64,000 bases of DNA from Merdimmobilis hominis (GCF_021109255.1 NZ_JAJODG010000004.1), one strand, 5' to 3'; counted from the stretch's first letter, positions 40,400-49,005 are shown. Translations and numbers: made by a program. Notes: generated from the letters alone by a model not told the origin.

Positions 40400-41380
40400 T
40401 CATCCCCTGGGCAGGGCCGCCTTGAGCCGCCCGCAGAATTGGGTGGTCAGCAAGGTCAAATTGACATTCTGGGCCGCCTTTTGCTGGGCTTCTTCTATTA
40501 TACCAACGATCCGCATTCCCTGCAACGGTGTAATCTGGCGGGTTTGGCCGGACTTTCCAGGGGCGAGGTACTGCCCCGTCAACTGCCCCGCCACCCGATC
40601 CTTGGCCGCCTGCAAAAGCCGCAAAAAACCTTCCCGATCCTTTTCATACCGGCTCAATAAGGCGAGCATAGGGTACTCCTCCCCTTGGAAGAGGAGGTCC
40701 AGCAGCTGTTTCGCATCCCGCTCGGCGCCCAAGGCTCCCGGGTCATCCAAAGCGGCCAGAGCCCGGCCGATGCTCCCCTCGGAAAGGGTGGCTGCGAACT
40801 GGTATTCCTCCTCCGTGTGGTCCGGGCGGAGCCCCGGCAGCACCGCCAGACACTCCTCCGGCGTGGGGGTTGCCACCGGGATAGTCACCACCCGGGAAAG
40901 GATGGTGGGCAGCAGTTTGGAGCGGTTGTCACAGGTGAGGAGGAACACCCCGTAGGACGGGGGCTCCTCGATGATTTTCAAAAGGGCGTTTTGGGCCTGG
41001 ACGGTCATGTTCTGGGCGTCGCAGAGGATATAGACCTTGGCCTTCCCCTCGTTGGGCTTCACATAGGCGGACAGCCGCACCTGGCGGATGGCGTCGATGT
41101 GGAAGGAACGGCTCCCCCCCTCTTCCCCCACCACCATCACGTCGGGGTGGTTGCCGGAGAGGACTTTATGGCAAGGCCCACAGTCCCCACAGGGTTTCTC
41201 CCCTTCCCCTTCGCAGAGGATGGCGGCGGCCAGGCGCAAGGCCAGGGTCTTCTTTCCGCAGCCCTCCTGCCCCTCCAACAGGACAGCATGGGGAAAACGC
41301 CCGCCGGCGGTCAGCGCGGCGAGCGTTTTGAGTGCTCTATCGTTGTAATAAAAATCCTGATTCAACTGGGCTTCTCCCAT
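40400..41380 (-). CDS. holB: DNA polymerase III subunit delta'
   Basis: 326 residues. AAA+ clamp-loader fold: HAVLLEGQEGCGKKTLALRL (Walker A variant), the zinc-binding CEGEGEKPCGDCGPCHKVLS, DAQNMTVQAQNALLKIIEEP and LLPTILSRVVTIPV. The sensor-1 SRC motif typical of clamp loaders is SRV here. Stator subunit that helps load the beta clamp. Located between darA and ricT as in Bacillota. Confidence 0.92.
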   Translation of the reverse strand: MGEAQLNQDFYYNDRALKTLAALTAGGRFPHAVLLEGQEGCGKKTLALRLAAAILCEGEGEKPCGDCGPCHKVLSGNHPDVMVVGEEGGSRSFHIDAIRQVRLSAYVKPNEGKAKVYILCDAQNMTVQAQNALLKIIEEPPSYGVFLLTCDNRSKLLPTILSRVVTIPVATPTPEECLAVLPGLRPDHTEEEYQFAATLSEGSIGRALAALDDPGALGAERDAKQLLDLLFQGEEYPMLALLSRYEKDREGFLRLLQAAKDRVAGQLTGQYLAPGKSGQTRQITPLQGMRIVGIIEEAQQKAAQNVNLTLLTTQFCGRLKAALPRG

Positions 41381-41389
41381 TCTATGCGG

Positions 41390-41713
41390 TTAGAGTTTTA
41401 CAAACTGCTCCACATCCAGCACAAAGACGGTAGCGCCGCCCACCTGGACTTCCACCGGGAAGGAGGTGAACATGCCGACGCCGTAGGATGCGGAGGAGGG
41501 AACCATCTGGGTTCTCTTCTGGCTGTGGGTGCGCAGGATTTCGATGACCTGGGGAACCTTCTCATCCTCTGTACCACAGATAAATGTGGTGTTGCCGGAC
41601 ATCAGGAAGCCACCGGTTGTCGCCAGTTTAGTGACCGAGAATCTCTCTTTGGTCAAAGCCATCTGCACTTTTTGGCTGTCGTCATTGGATACAATTGCAA
41701 GAATCAATTTCAT
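41390..41713 (-). CDS. darA: Cyclic-di-AMP receptor DarA (PstA)
   Basis: 107 residues from ATG 41713 behind AAAGGGGGT. PII-like fold: MKLILAIVSNDDSQKVQMAL, RFSVTKLATTGGFLMSGNTT, and the C-terminal GATVFVLDVEQF, all characteristic of the yaaQ/darA family, which binds c-di-AMP. Upstream of holB, the usual Bacillota arrangement. c-di-AMP controls K+ and osmotic balance, of interest since Trk and Kdp genes are in this window. Confidence 0.93.
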   Translation of the reverse strand: MKLILAIVSNDDSQKVQMALTKERFSVTKLATTGGFLMSGNTTFICGTEDEKVPQVIEILRTHSQKRTQMVPSSASYGVGMFTSFPVEVQVGGATVFVLDVEQFVKL

Positions 41714-41869
41714 AATGGGACCCCCTTTATCAATGGATGAGGACATCTCTGTGTTCCTCTATGGCTTTATTCTACCACATTCTGAAGAGGAAAGCCACAG
41801 CTTTTGCACAAATTTAACAAATTATACCCATATTTTATCAAGCCCTAAACACATTGCCCGGAGGCTAAA

Positions 41870-42925
41870 TCAATTTTTGTGTTGGAGTTTCCGCTTCACC
41901 GTGCGCATGGCTCCGTTTAAGGCGATGGCCTGGTCCACCATCTTGGCCTTGAGGGGCTGGTAAATGTAGTCGAACTCCCCGGCAAGCTCATCCAGGGTGC
42001 CGTTGAACCCCCGTTTGAACCGGTAGAGGCCATACATGTGGTGGCTCTCCTCCAGAATGCCGGAGACCCCCTGGAAATCGTAAACCCAGCAGCCGGTTTC
42101 AATGGCCCAGCGGATCATCTCCCACTGGATCAGGTAGTTGGGCATCACATTGCGGTGGGCGTTGTCCGAAGCGCCATAGACATAGCAGGTCTTGCCTCCA
42201 AAGTTGGTGGTGATGGCCCCGGAGATGGGCTGCCCCTCATAAAAGGCCATGTAAAGCCGCACCTTCTCCCCCAAAGAGTCCAGCATCCGCTCAAAGTAGG
42301 ATTTGGGCCGGATGTTGAAGCCATCCCGCTGGCCGGTGGTCTCCATGAGACCCATAAAATCATCCAGCCGCTCCTTGCCCACCACCTGGATTTCCACCCC
42401 GTGCTTCCGGGCTACCCGGACATTGTACCGGGTCTTCTGGGTCAGGGCGGCAAAGACCTCATCCTCGGTGCGGCCGTTCAGATACAGCCGGTAGTTGAAC
42501 CGGGCCTGGATGCCTTCAAACCCATCGGGGCCGTAGGACTGGACAAAACCCAACGCCTTTAGGTTCTCCACTGCCTCGGTGTCGGTGAAGAGGATATCCG
42601 GGTCCCACTTGATGGCGTGGGCATTGTACCGGCGGGCCAGTTCATCGGCGCCGTTTTTCAGATCCAGCAGGATGGCCTTGTTGTGCAGATCGCACACCGG
42701 GCCCCGAGGGGCGTACAAAAAGCTGGTGCCGATCATGGGGATCTTTTGAATCAGAACCCCCATGGCCCCCACAATCTCCCCGCTGGCGCTGCGGCTGATC
42801 ACCGCCTCATATCCCCAATTGTTTTTCACCTTCCGCCAGTCGGTGCACTGGGTAAAACTGGATTGGGGATGGCTGGCTACAAAGGCGTCATATTCCCCAT
42901 ACTGGGCGGGTGTGATAATTTCCAT
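41870..42925 (-). CDS. FemA/FemX-like peptidyltransferase
   Basis: 351 residues from ATG 42925 with AAGGAGGGGACC upstream. Double GNAT-like fold of the Fem family: FVASHPQSSFTQCTDWRKVK, LYAPRGPVCDLHN, KTRYNVRVARKHGVEI, ETTGQRDGFNIRPKSYFERM, NYLIQWEMIRWAIETGCWVY, DFQGVSG and a C-terminal YIYQPLKAK. Fem proteins add amino acids from aminoacyl-tRNA to lipid II to build peptidoglycan cross-bridges. The open frame extends far upstream but that part is a shadow of the QueG-like gene. Confidence 0.9.
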   Translation of the reverse strand: MEIITPAQYGEYDAFVASHPQSSFTQCTDWRKVKNNWGYEAVISRSASGEIVGAMGVLIQKIPMIGTSFLYAPRGPVCDLHNKAILLDLKNGADELARRYNAHAIKWDPDILFTDTEAVENLKALGFVQSYGPDGFEGIQARFNYRLYLNGRTEDEVFAALTQKTRYNVRVARKHGVEIQVVGKERLDDFMGLMETTGQRDGFNIRPKSYFERMLDSLGEKVRLYMAFYEGQPISGAITTNFGGKTCYVYGASDNAHRNVMPNYLIQWEMIRWAIETGCWVYDFQGVSGILEESHHMYGLYRFKRGFNGTLDELAGEFDYIYQPLKAKMVDQAIALNGAMRTVKRKLQHKN

Positions 42926-43017
42926 GGAACGGTCCCCTCCTTGTAAAAATGCCCGCTGCAAAGCCGCGGCGCTGCTGTATTGTTTTGCCTGGGTTTCCCT
43001 TGGCGGTGTCTTTCTTC

Positions 43018-43839
43018 CTATTCTTTCCCCCCCTGGGGCGGATACTCCCCAGTGAGGATAGCCAAATTCCGTTCCAGCACCCCTTTCCCCCGGAACCCCA
43101 GCGCCTTGCATTTTTTTAGAACGGCAAGGTTCTCCCGGGTGAGGATAGGAACCACATTTTGATAAAAGGCCGGGATGTCCGACCAACGGGCCCCTTTGTT
43201 GTGGGGACAGACGTCGGTGCACAGGTCGCAGCCCCAAACCATCCCCCCTTGGCGGATGGCCTGTACCTCCCAAAGGGACAGTTCCCCCTTTTTCTGGGTG
43301 ATATAGGAACGGCAGCGGCTTTCCTCCACAGTGCCATCCCCTTTGAGGGCCCCGCCAGGGCAGGCCCGGACACAGGCCCCGCAGCCTAAACAGCCCCCCG
43401 GCAAGGGGGTGGAGGGGGGAAACTCCAGGTCGGTGACGATCTCCCCGATGAACACATAGGAACCGAATTCCGGGTGGATCAGCTGGCCGTTCCGGCCGAT
43501 GACCCCCAGCCCTGCCAGATAGGCGGCATAGACCTCCCGGATGGGGGAGGAATCCACAAAGCAGGCAAAGGAACCCTGGGGATAGGCCTCTCCCAGACGG
43601 GCGGCTATCTCCTCCAACATCCCCCGGCCGATGGTGTGGTAGTCGTCGGCCAAGGTGTACCGGGAGATATTCCGCTCCGGGTAATCCCCCACATAATAGG
43701 GGAGCAGGCAGACGATCACCGACCTGGCTCCCGCTGGGATGCGGGCCGCCCCCCGGCAGGGCAGCAGCGGGAGGCAGTCGGCGAAGGCGGCAACGCCAAA
43801 TTGGCTGATTCCCCCGCCGGTGACAATCTCTTTCAGCAT
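43018..43839 (-). CDS. QueG-like epoxyqueuosine reductase / double-cluster 4Fe-4S protein
   Basis: 273 residues. DUF1730-like N-domain (SVIVCLLPYYVGDYPERNIS, RYTLADDYH, YAAYLAGLGVIGRNGQLIHP) and two [4Fe-4S] clusters, GCLGCGACVRACPGGALKG and CDLCTDVCPHNKG. QueG removes the epoxide of epoxyqueuosine in tRNA using cobalamin. The protein is about 100 residues shorter than E. coli QueG and lacks the HEAT-repeat tail, as in many Clostridia, so full activity is likely but not certain. Confidence 0.82.
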   Translation of the reverse strand: MLKEIVTGGGISQFGVAAFADCLPLLPCRGAARIPAGARSVIVCLLPYYVGDYPERNISRYTLADDYHTIGRGMLEEIAARLGEAYPQGSFACFVDSSPIREVYAAYLAGLGVIGRNGQLIHPEFGSYVFIGEIVTDLEFPPSTPLPGGCLGCGACVRACPGGALKGDGTVEESRCRSYITQKKGELSLWEVQAIRQGGMVWGCDLCTDVCPHNKGARWSDIPAFYQNVVPILTRENLAVLKKCKALGFRGKGVLERNLAILTGEYPPQGGKE

Positions 43840-43997
43840 ATGCCTTCCCCCCTTGGATCATCCCTTACTGTAGCATATTTGGCCGCCCTTTTCCACCCTT
43901 TTTCTGTGAATGGCCGCTTTTTGCCCGCCGGTTTCCAGGGGATTTCCTCCATGGGAAGTTTTGGCGGGTTTTCCGCCCCAATTCGCCCTCTTTTGCC

Positions 43998-44026
43998 TTG
44001 ACAAAGATTTTCCCCCCCGGTATGAT
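43998..44026 (+). promoter_or_regulatory. Promoter of the 40-residue membrane protein
   Basis: TTGACA (43998-44003), 17-base spacer, TATGAT (44021-44026). Confidence 0.7.
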
Positions 44027-44051
44027 GAATAAGGAAAGGAGGGCCAAGGCA

Positions 44052-44174
44052 TTGGATCTGTTGTCTATCGTCATCGACCTTGCGACCTTTATCACAAAAT
44101 TTTTGTGGCTTGCCGTGGTCCTCGCCGCGGTGCAGGCCGCCTACCGCTATCTCAAAAATAAATTTCACTGGTAA
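44052..44174 (+). CDS. 40-residue single-span membrane protein
   Basis: TTG 44052 lies 8 bases after AAAGGAGGG; an in-frame ATG at 44025 falls in the -10 box and cannot be transcribed from this promoter. Product: DLLSIVIDLATFITKFLWLA, VVLAAVQAAYRYLKNKFHW, one transmembrane helix with a basic, aromatic C-terminal tail. Promoter, ribosome site and frame fit together. No family recognised. Confidence 0.5.
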   Translation: MDLLSIVIDLATFITKFLWLAVVLAAVQAAYRYLKNKFHW

Positions 44175-44250
44175 ATAGTTCGCCGGTCCCCTGGTTTATT
44201 CTGGGGGAACCGGCTTCTTTTTACTCTGGCCGCCGCCATGTTTCCTGTGG

Positions 44251-44324
44251 TTGACACCCTCTGCCGGAGCCGGTATAATTGAGGGGAGTGGAACCGGGCA
44301 TATGCACAATATGCCCCCCATTCC
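44251..44324 (+). promoter_or_regulatory. Consensus promoter and 5' hairpin of DUF134-mrp
   Basis: TTGACA (44251-44256), 17 bases, TATAAT (44274-44279): perfect consensus. Right after the start point a nested hairpin forms: GTGGAA/TTCCAC outside and GGGCATAT/ATATGCCC inside (about 44288-44324). Confidence 0.8.
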
Positions 44325-44353
44325 ACAAGTATTGCGGTCAGGAGGTGGACATT

Positions 44354-44722
44354 CTGCCCAGGACAACCAAATGCAGGCGGGTGTGCATCGCCCCAGACAA
44401 TCGGGTTTTCACCCCCAAACGCCCCTGCGGCAAACCGGTGACCCTGCGGCTGGAAGAGCTGGAAAGCCTGCGCCTGTGCGACCTGGAAGGGCTGGAACAG
44501 GACAGCGCCGCCCAGCGGATGGAGGTCTCCCGCGGGACCTTCCAGCGGATTTTGTACCGCGCCCGCCAAAAGGTGGCCGGCGCCTTGTGCGAGGGTTGCC
44601 CCATTGTCATCGAAGGCGGCAATTACCAACTGGCCTCCAGCGGCCAGGGATGCCCCCATTCCTGTTCCAGGTGTTACCCAAATGAATTGCAAATAGGTAA
44701 GGAGTTGAAATCCAATGAGTGA
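44354..44722 (+). CDS. DUF134 DNA-binding protein, probable CTG start
   Basis: About 122 residues. Family opening xPRxTKCRRVC is encoded from CTG 44354; the only nearby canonical start, GTG 44345, is inside the ribosome site AGGAGGTG (44340-44347) and thus unlikely. ATT 44351 is another option. Sigma-like HTH: LRLCDLEGLEQDSAAQRMEV then SRGTFQRILYRARQKVAGAL. The Cys-rich C-terminus (CPHSCSRC) may hold a metal. Overlaps mrp by 8 bases; DUF134 and Mrp/NifX genes commonly pair, suggesting Fe-S related control. Confidence 0.75.
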   Translation: MPRTTKCRRVCIAPDNRVFTPKRPCGKPVTLRLEELESLRLCDLEGLEQDSAAQRMEVSRGTFQRILYRARQKVAGALCEGCPIVIEGGNYQLASSGQGCPHSCSRCYPNELQIGKELKSNE

Positions 44723-45551
44723 AGGATGCAACCACGATTGCGGCAACTGCACCCAGAACTGCCCCTCCCGCCAGATGAAGCCGGAGGATTTCTTGGAGTC
44801 CCCCCACGAGATGAGCTCCATCCGCAAGGTGATCGGCGTAGTCAGCGGCAAAGGCGGCGTCGGCAAATCCCTGGTGACCTCCCTGATGGCGGTCCTTCTG
44901 AACCGCCGGGGCTACAACACCGCCATTTTAGACGCGGATATCACCGGCCCCTCCATCCCCAAGGCCTTTGGCATCCACGAAAAAGCCATGGCCAGCCAGT
45001 TCGGCCTTCTCCCCACCAAAACCAAGACCGGCGTGGACATCATGTCGGTCAATCTGCTGTTGGATCATGAGACTGATCCAGTGGTGTGGCGGGGTCCCAT
45101 TATCGCCAATACGGTAAAACAGTTCTGGACCGATGTGATCTGGAGCGACGTAGACTTTATGTTTGTGGACATGCCTCCGGGAACCGGTGATGTTCCCTTG
45201 ACCGTCTTTCAATCCATCCCCCTGGATGGCATCCTCATCATCACCTCCCCTCAGGAGCTGGTCTCGATGATCGTGGGCAAAGCGGTCAACATGGCCAAAA
45301 AAATGAATATCCCCATCTTGGGTTTGATTGAGAATATGAGCTATGTCCAGTGCCCAGACTGCGGCAAACACATCCATGTCTTCGGCGAAAGCCATTTAGA
45401 GGATGTGGCTGCCGCCTATGGGCTGGATGTGCTGGGCCGCCTTCCCATCGACCCTGCCATCGCCAGCGCCTGTGACCAGGGCCGGATCGAAGAGGTCGAA
45501 GGGGATTGGCTGGACGGCGCCGCCGACCTGTTGGAACATTTGGGCGACTAA
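44715..45551 (+). CDS. mrp: Mrp/NBP35 family P-loop ATPase (Fe-S carrier)
   Basis: 278 residues. N-terminal Cys cluster CNHDCGNCTQNC, deviant Walker A GVVSGKGGVGKSLVTSLMAV, Switch I LDADITGPSIPKAF, VDMPPGTGDVPLTVFQ and the C-terminal CPDCGKHIHVFGES with the CxxC that bridges an Fe-S cluster in the dimer. Mrp proteins hold and transfer [4Fe-4S] clusters to client enzymes. Translationally coupled to the DUF134 gene. Confidence 0.93.
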   Translation: MSEGCNHDCGNCTQNCPSRQMKPEDFLESPHEMSSIRKVIGVVSGKGGVGKSLVTSLMAVLLNRRGYNTAILDADITGPSIPKAFGIHEKAMASQFGLLPTKTKTGVDIMSVNLLLDHETDPVVWRGPIIANTVKQFWTDVIWSDVDFMFVDMPPGTGDVPLTVFQSIPLDGILIITSPQELVSMIVGKAVNMAKKMNIPILGLIENMSYVQCPDCGKHIHVFGESHLEDVAAAYGLDVLGRLPIDPAIASACDQGRIEEVEGDWLDGAADLLEHLGD

Positions 45552-45557
45552 GCCCTT

Positions 45558-45604
45558 GCAAAGACAGCTCCCATACAACAAGGGGGCTGTCTTTGCTGCA
45601 TTTT
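45558..45604 (+). terminator. Terminator of DUF134-mrp
   Basis: GCAAAGACAGC/GCTGTCTTTGC stem extended by CCC/GGG pairs, then TGCATTTT. Confidence 0.6.
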
Positions 45605-45725
45605 GGCGGGAGGAGCGCCCCCTCGCCCCATGAAGAGGACAACGCCCCCGGTTTCCCGCAATGACCCGATGATCCCCGGCGCGCCTGCCGGAACGACAGC
45701 TATGTGGAAGAGGGTTGGAACAGCC

Positions 45726-47180
45726 ATGAAAGAAGATATCAGTTTGTATCAGTGGATTTATGAGTATCTCCTTATGATGATCCAGTGTGGGGTGGTGTCC
45801 CATGGGGAATCCCTTCCCCCCATTTGGGATCTGGCCGACAAGTTCCATGTCTCCATCCGCCCGGTGCAGCAGGCCCTCGCCATGCTGGAAAGCCAGGGCT
45901 GGATCGCCATGGACGGCAAACGGTTCCGGGTGGTTGCCCGTCTCACCCCGGAAGAGATCGAGCAAAACTACGCCGTCCACTTCTGGTCCCGCAGGGACGC
46001 CATCCGGGACATCTACGCCTTCGAGTCCATGGTGTCCGCAGACATCCTGCTGGCCGCCCTTCAGCTCCTCCCGGAAAAGGATGCAAAGCGGCTTTCCCGG
46101 TGGGAGGATGACCCCTCCAACCAGGATTTTATAGGCAGCATCTACCTGCTGGAGGAGATGCTCCACCCCTTGGGCAACCCCATGCTCACCGGCCTGCTCT
46201 GTGACCTGGCACTGTTCCAGGCCTATCCTTTTTCCGCCCGGGGAGGAGAAAAGGACGGCGGGTTCCTGTGCAGCTGCGGCAGCCTTCTCTCCCTCCTCGG
46301 CCTCTGCCGGCAGAGGAACCATGCCGAGGCGCGCCGGCAGATCTGCCAACACCTGGACGACAACGCCCTTCGCCTGTACGCCTCCTTCCACGACAGCCCC
46401 CAGCCCCCGGATGTACAGCCGGTTTCCTTTGAGTGGCAGGTTTACCGGGGCCGCCCCCGTCAGGTGTACAGCGTGGTTTACAAACTGATCCATCAAATCG
46501 CCTTGGGGGAACTGCCCATGGGGCAGCGCCTCCCCCCCATCAACACCCTGGCGGACCAGTTTGGGGTGAGCCGCAGCACGATCCGCCGGGCCACCGGGGT
46601 GATGAACAGCATTGGGGTGACCCAGCCCTCAGGGGGCAAGGGAACCAAGCCGGTCCCCCTCACCCCGGAAGCGGTGGCCAACGGCTTGGAGACCTACACC
46701 ATGCGCACCATGATGGCCAAGTACCTGCAGGCCCTACAGATTTTCAGCCTCACCGCCCCCGGCATCATCCGGGACACTTTCCTCCAAATCGGGGAGCAGC
46801 AGTTGGCCTCCGCCGCCGCCAACTTTCGGGAAATTGCCGCCTCCGGCCGCTGGAACACCATTACCGAGCTGTTCTGCCAACTGATGATCGACGCTTCCGG
46901 CAATGGGGTGGTTCGGGAGCTGTATGCCCGCCTGTTGGAACAGCTGGTGTGGGGCCATCCCCTCTCCTGCCTGGCTGGCAGCCCGGAGAAGAGCCGGATG
47001 TACTGCCACTGCGCCGACACTTTGGCCCTGTACCTGGAGAGGCGTGACCTGGATGCCTTCTGCCGGGAGGCCAAATGGCATTTTGATTCCCTTCTCCTGT
47101 TTGGCAGGGCGTTGCTGCTTCAGCACGGGGCAGGCGGTGTGAAGCCCATTGTCTTGGTAGAAGGGCTTCCCAAACCGTGA
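45726..47180 (+). CDS. Regulator with two GntR-type winged helices
   Basis: 484 residues from ATG 45726. The first GntR-like HTH (residues 5-65: WIYEYLLMMIQCGVVSHGES, LPPIWDLADKFHVSIRPVQQ) and a second (about 255-320: VYKLIHQIALGELPMGQRLP, PINTLADQFGVSRSTIRRAT) each precede an all-helical domain of about 180 residues, so the protein looks like an internal duplication of a whole GntR protein. Helical parts resemble FCD-type or uncharacterised ligand domains only loosely. Target and ligand unknown. Single gene followed by a terminator. Confidence 0.8.
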   Translation: MKEDISLYQWIYEYLLMMIQCGVVSHGESLPPIWDLADKFHVSIRPVQQALAMLESQGWIAMDGKRFRVVARLTPEEIEQNYAVHFWSRRDAIRDIYAFESMVSADILLAALQLLPEKDAKRLSRWEDDPSNQDFIGSIYLLEEMLHPLGNPMLTGLLCDLALFQAYPFSARGGEKDGGFLCSCGSLLSLLGLCRQRNHAEARRQICQHLDDNALRLYASFHDSPQPPDVQPVSFEWQVYRGRPRQVYSVVYKLIHQIALGELPMGQRLPPINTLADQFGVSRSTIRRATGVMNSIGVTQPSGGKGTKPVPLTPEAVANGLETYTMRTMMAKYLQALQIFSLTAPGIIRDTFLQIGEQQLASAAANFREIAASGRWNTITELFCQLMIDASGNGVVRELYARLLEQLVWGHPLSCLAGSPEKSRMYCHCADTLALYLERRDLDAFCREAKWHFDSLLLFGRALLLQHGAGGVKPIVLVEGLPKP

Positions 47181-47207
47181 TATTATCCCCACTTCCACCT
47201 TTCCTCC

Positions 47208-47231
47208 AACCGCCCAAAAGGGCGGTTTTTT
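47208..47231 (+). terminator. Terminator of the double-GntR gene
   Basis: AACCGCCC/GGGCGGTT stem, loop AAAA, then TTTTC. Confidence 0.85.
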
Positions 47232-47295
47232 CGCTATTCGGGGAGCTTTTTGAAAATATATTTTTTATACAACCCTATTAAATAGGAGCCTCTTT

Positions 47296-47614
47296 TGATA
47301 TAATGGTTGTGGACTTATACAAACAGGTATTGGCGGGGCAAAACCCGCTCCATAAAGACAGCAAGCACAGGCAGGGAAAAGCCCTCGTTTTTCCCTGCTT
47401 CTCTTATTGCCACAGGATTGCCCACAGAAGATGCCAGTATCACCACAGCGCCCCCATGCCGGCCAATGCTTTTCCAAGGACGGGCCGTGCCTTCTATCCC
47501 GGGGCGCCCCATTGCTTGGGGAAGCCTAGGCATCGGAACTCTGCCCTGGGAGCTGCATACCTTATACAAGGAACCAGCCCAATCCCCGAATCTCTGTCCT
47601 ATGGAGGGTGAGAA
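47296..47614 (+). promoter_or_regulatory. Extended -10 promoter and 300-nt leader of the HPt operon
   Basis: TGATATAAT (47296-47304) is a consensus extended -10. The first start codon is at 47615, leaving a leader of about 300 nt. Hairpins include GCGGG/CCCGC (about 47333-47350), GCAGGGAAAA/TTTTTCCCTGC (about 47371-47401) and CCCCATTGCTTGGGG (about 47508-47522). I do not find the GEMM c-di-GMP riboswitch core. No ORF with a ribosome site. Confidence 0.45.
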
Positions 47615-47971
47615 ATGACTGTTCAGCAATACTACGCCGCCATCGGCGCCGATTACAACGAAGTGATCCGCCGGCTGGGGAATGAAGACCGCATCCGCCG
47701 GTTCCTCTTAAAATTCCCCGCAGACCAAAGCTTTTCTACCCTTTGCCATTCGCTGGCGGAAAAGCAGTACGAAGAAGCTTTCCGGGCCGCCCACTCCCTA
47801 AAGGGCATCAGCATGAACCTGGGGCTGACCCCACTGGCAGAGTCCAGCAGCGCGGTCACCGAAGCGCTCCGCTCCGGGCCTCCCTCCGAGGATATCGGCC
47901 CGCTGTTCGCCCAACTGGAAGGCGATTACAACACCATTCTCGCCGCAATTCAGGGATTGTCCCAAGCCTAG
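47615..47971 (+). CDS. HPt (histidine phosphotransfer) domain protein
   Basis: 118 residues, ATG behind GGAGGGTGAG. Four-helix HPt core with the phosphorylatable His60 in AAHSLKGISMNLGLTPLAE. It would pass a phosphoryl group between a hybrid kinase and a receiver, presumably the REC domain of the next gene, 28 bases downstream. The kinase is not in the window. Confidence 0.88.
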   Translation: MTVQQYYAAIGADYNEVIRRLGNEDRIRRFLLKFPADQSFSTLCHSLAEKQYEEAFRAAHSLKGISMNLGLTPLAESSSAVTEALRSGPPSEDIGPLFAQLEGDYNTILAAIQGLSQA

Positions 47972-47999
47972 AGGGCGAACCATAGAGGAAGTGTAGTGG

Positions 48000-48983
48000 A
48001 TGGAAAAAAGGAACCGTATCCTCATTGTTGATGACACCGAAATGAACCGATCTTTGTTGGCGGATATTCTGTCTGCCGAATACGACATCTTAGAGGCCCG
48101 CGATGGCATAGAGGCCATCGCCCTCTTGGGCAAATACCACACCAATATCTCGCTGGTGCTGCTGGATATCGTCATGCCGCGGATGGACGGCTTTGAAGTG
48201 CTCACCATTATGAACAAAAGCGGCTGGATCCACAGCATCCCGGTGATCACCATATCGGCGGAGACCTCCTCTAGCTACATTGACCATGCCTACGACCTGG
48301 GCGCAACCGATTACATCAACCGTCCTTTTGACGAAAAGACGGTTCAGCGAAGGGTCCGCAACACCATCATGCTGTACACCAAACAGAAAAACCTGGAGGG
48401 CATGGTGACCGAACAGATTTTAGAAAAAGAGCGGTACAACTTTTTGATGGTGGAGATCCTCTCCAACATCGTGGAGTTCCGCAATGGGGAGAGCGGCCTG
48501 CACGTCCTTCACATCCGGGTGATCACCGAGCTTCTGCTGAAAAAACTGGTGGCCCGCACCAGCCGGTACAACCTGACCTCCTCCAAAATTGCCCTGATTG
48601 TAAACGCCTCGGCCCTCCATGACATCGGCAAAATCTCCATCCCGGAGGATATCCTCAACAAACCGGGCAGGCTGACCGATGAGGAATTTGCCATTATGAA
48701 AACCCACTGTGCCATCGGGGCACAGATTTTGCAGAATGCCCCCAACCTCCAAGAGGAGGAGCTGATCCGGGTGGCCCATGACATCTGCCGTTGGCACCAT
48801 GAACGGTATGACGGCCGTGGGTATCCCGACGGTCTCAAAGGGGAGGACATCCCCATCGCCGCCCAGGTGGTCTCTTTGGCAGACGTCTATGACGCCTTGA
48901 CCAGCAAACGGGTATACAAACCCGCCTATTCCCACGAGGAATCCATGCGGATGATCCTGCGGGGGGAAATGCGGGGCTTTTAA
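48000..48983 (+). CDS. Response regulator with HD-GYP domain (5' part of a split gene)
   Basis: 327 residues before the stop. REC domain with phosphoacceptor Asp56 (LLDIVMPRMDG), then an HD-GYP phosphodiesterase-type domain: ALHDIGKISIP (His207, Asp208), KPGRLTDEEFAIMKTH, HHERYDGRGYPDGL and LADVYDALTSKRVY. The frame stops at TAA 48981 just where HD domains normally continue (GxFNPxLLECL). One base further the next frame reads NPILLECLVDAGSHIEEE. The original protein was probably one 684-residue REC-HD-GYP-PAS-GGDEF protein. Domain activity would be c-di-GMP breakdown. Confidence 0.85.
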   Translation: MEKRNRILIVDDTEMNRSLLADILSAEYDILEARDGIEAIALLGKYHTNISLVLLDIVMPRMDGFEVLTIMNKSGWIHSIPVITISAETSSSYIDHAYDLGATDYINRPFDEKTVQRRVRNTIMLYTKQKNLEGMVTEQILEKERYNFLMVEILSNIVEFRNGESGLHVLHIRVITELLLKKLVARTSRYNLTSSKIALIVNASALHDIGKISIPEDILNKPGRLTDEEFAIMKTHCAIGAQILQNAPNLQEEELIRVAHDICRWHHERYDGRGYPDGLKGEDIPIAAQVVSLADVYDALTSKRVYKPAYSHEESMRMILRGEMRGF

Positions 48984-49005
48984 CCCCATCCTGCTGGAAT
49001 GTCTG

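Noticed and set aside
42926..43861. N-terminal half of a 663-codon minus frame
   Set aside because: It is the antiphase shadow of the QueG-like gene; only the part from ATG 42925 has FemX motifs.
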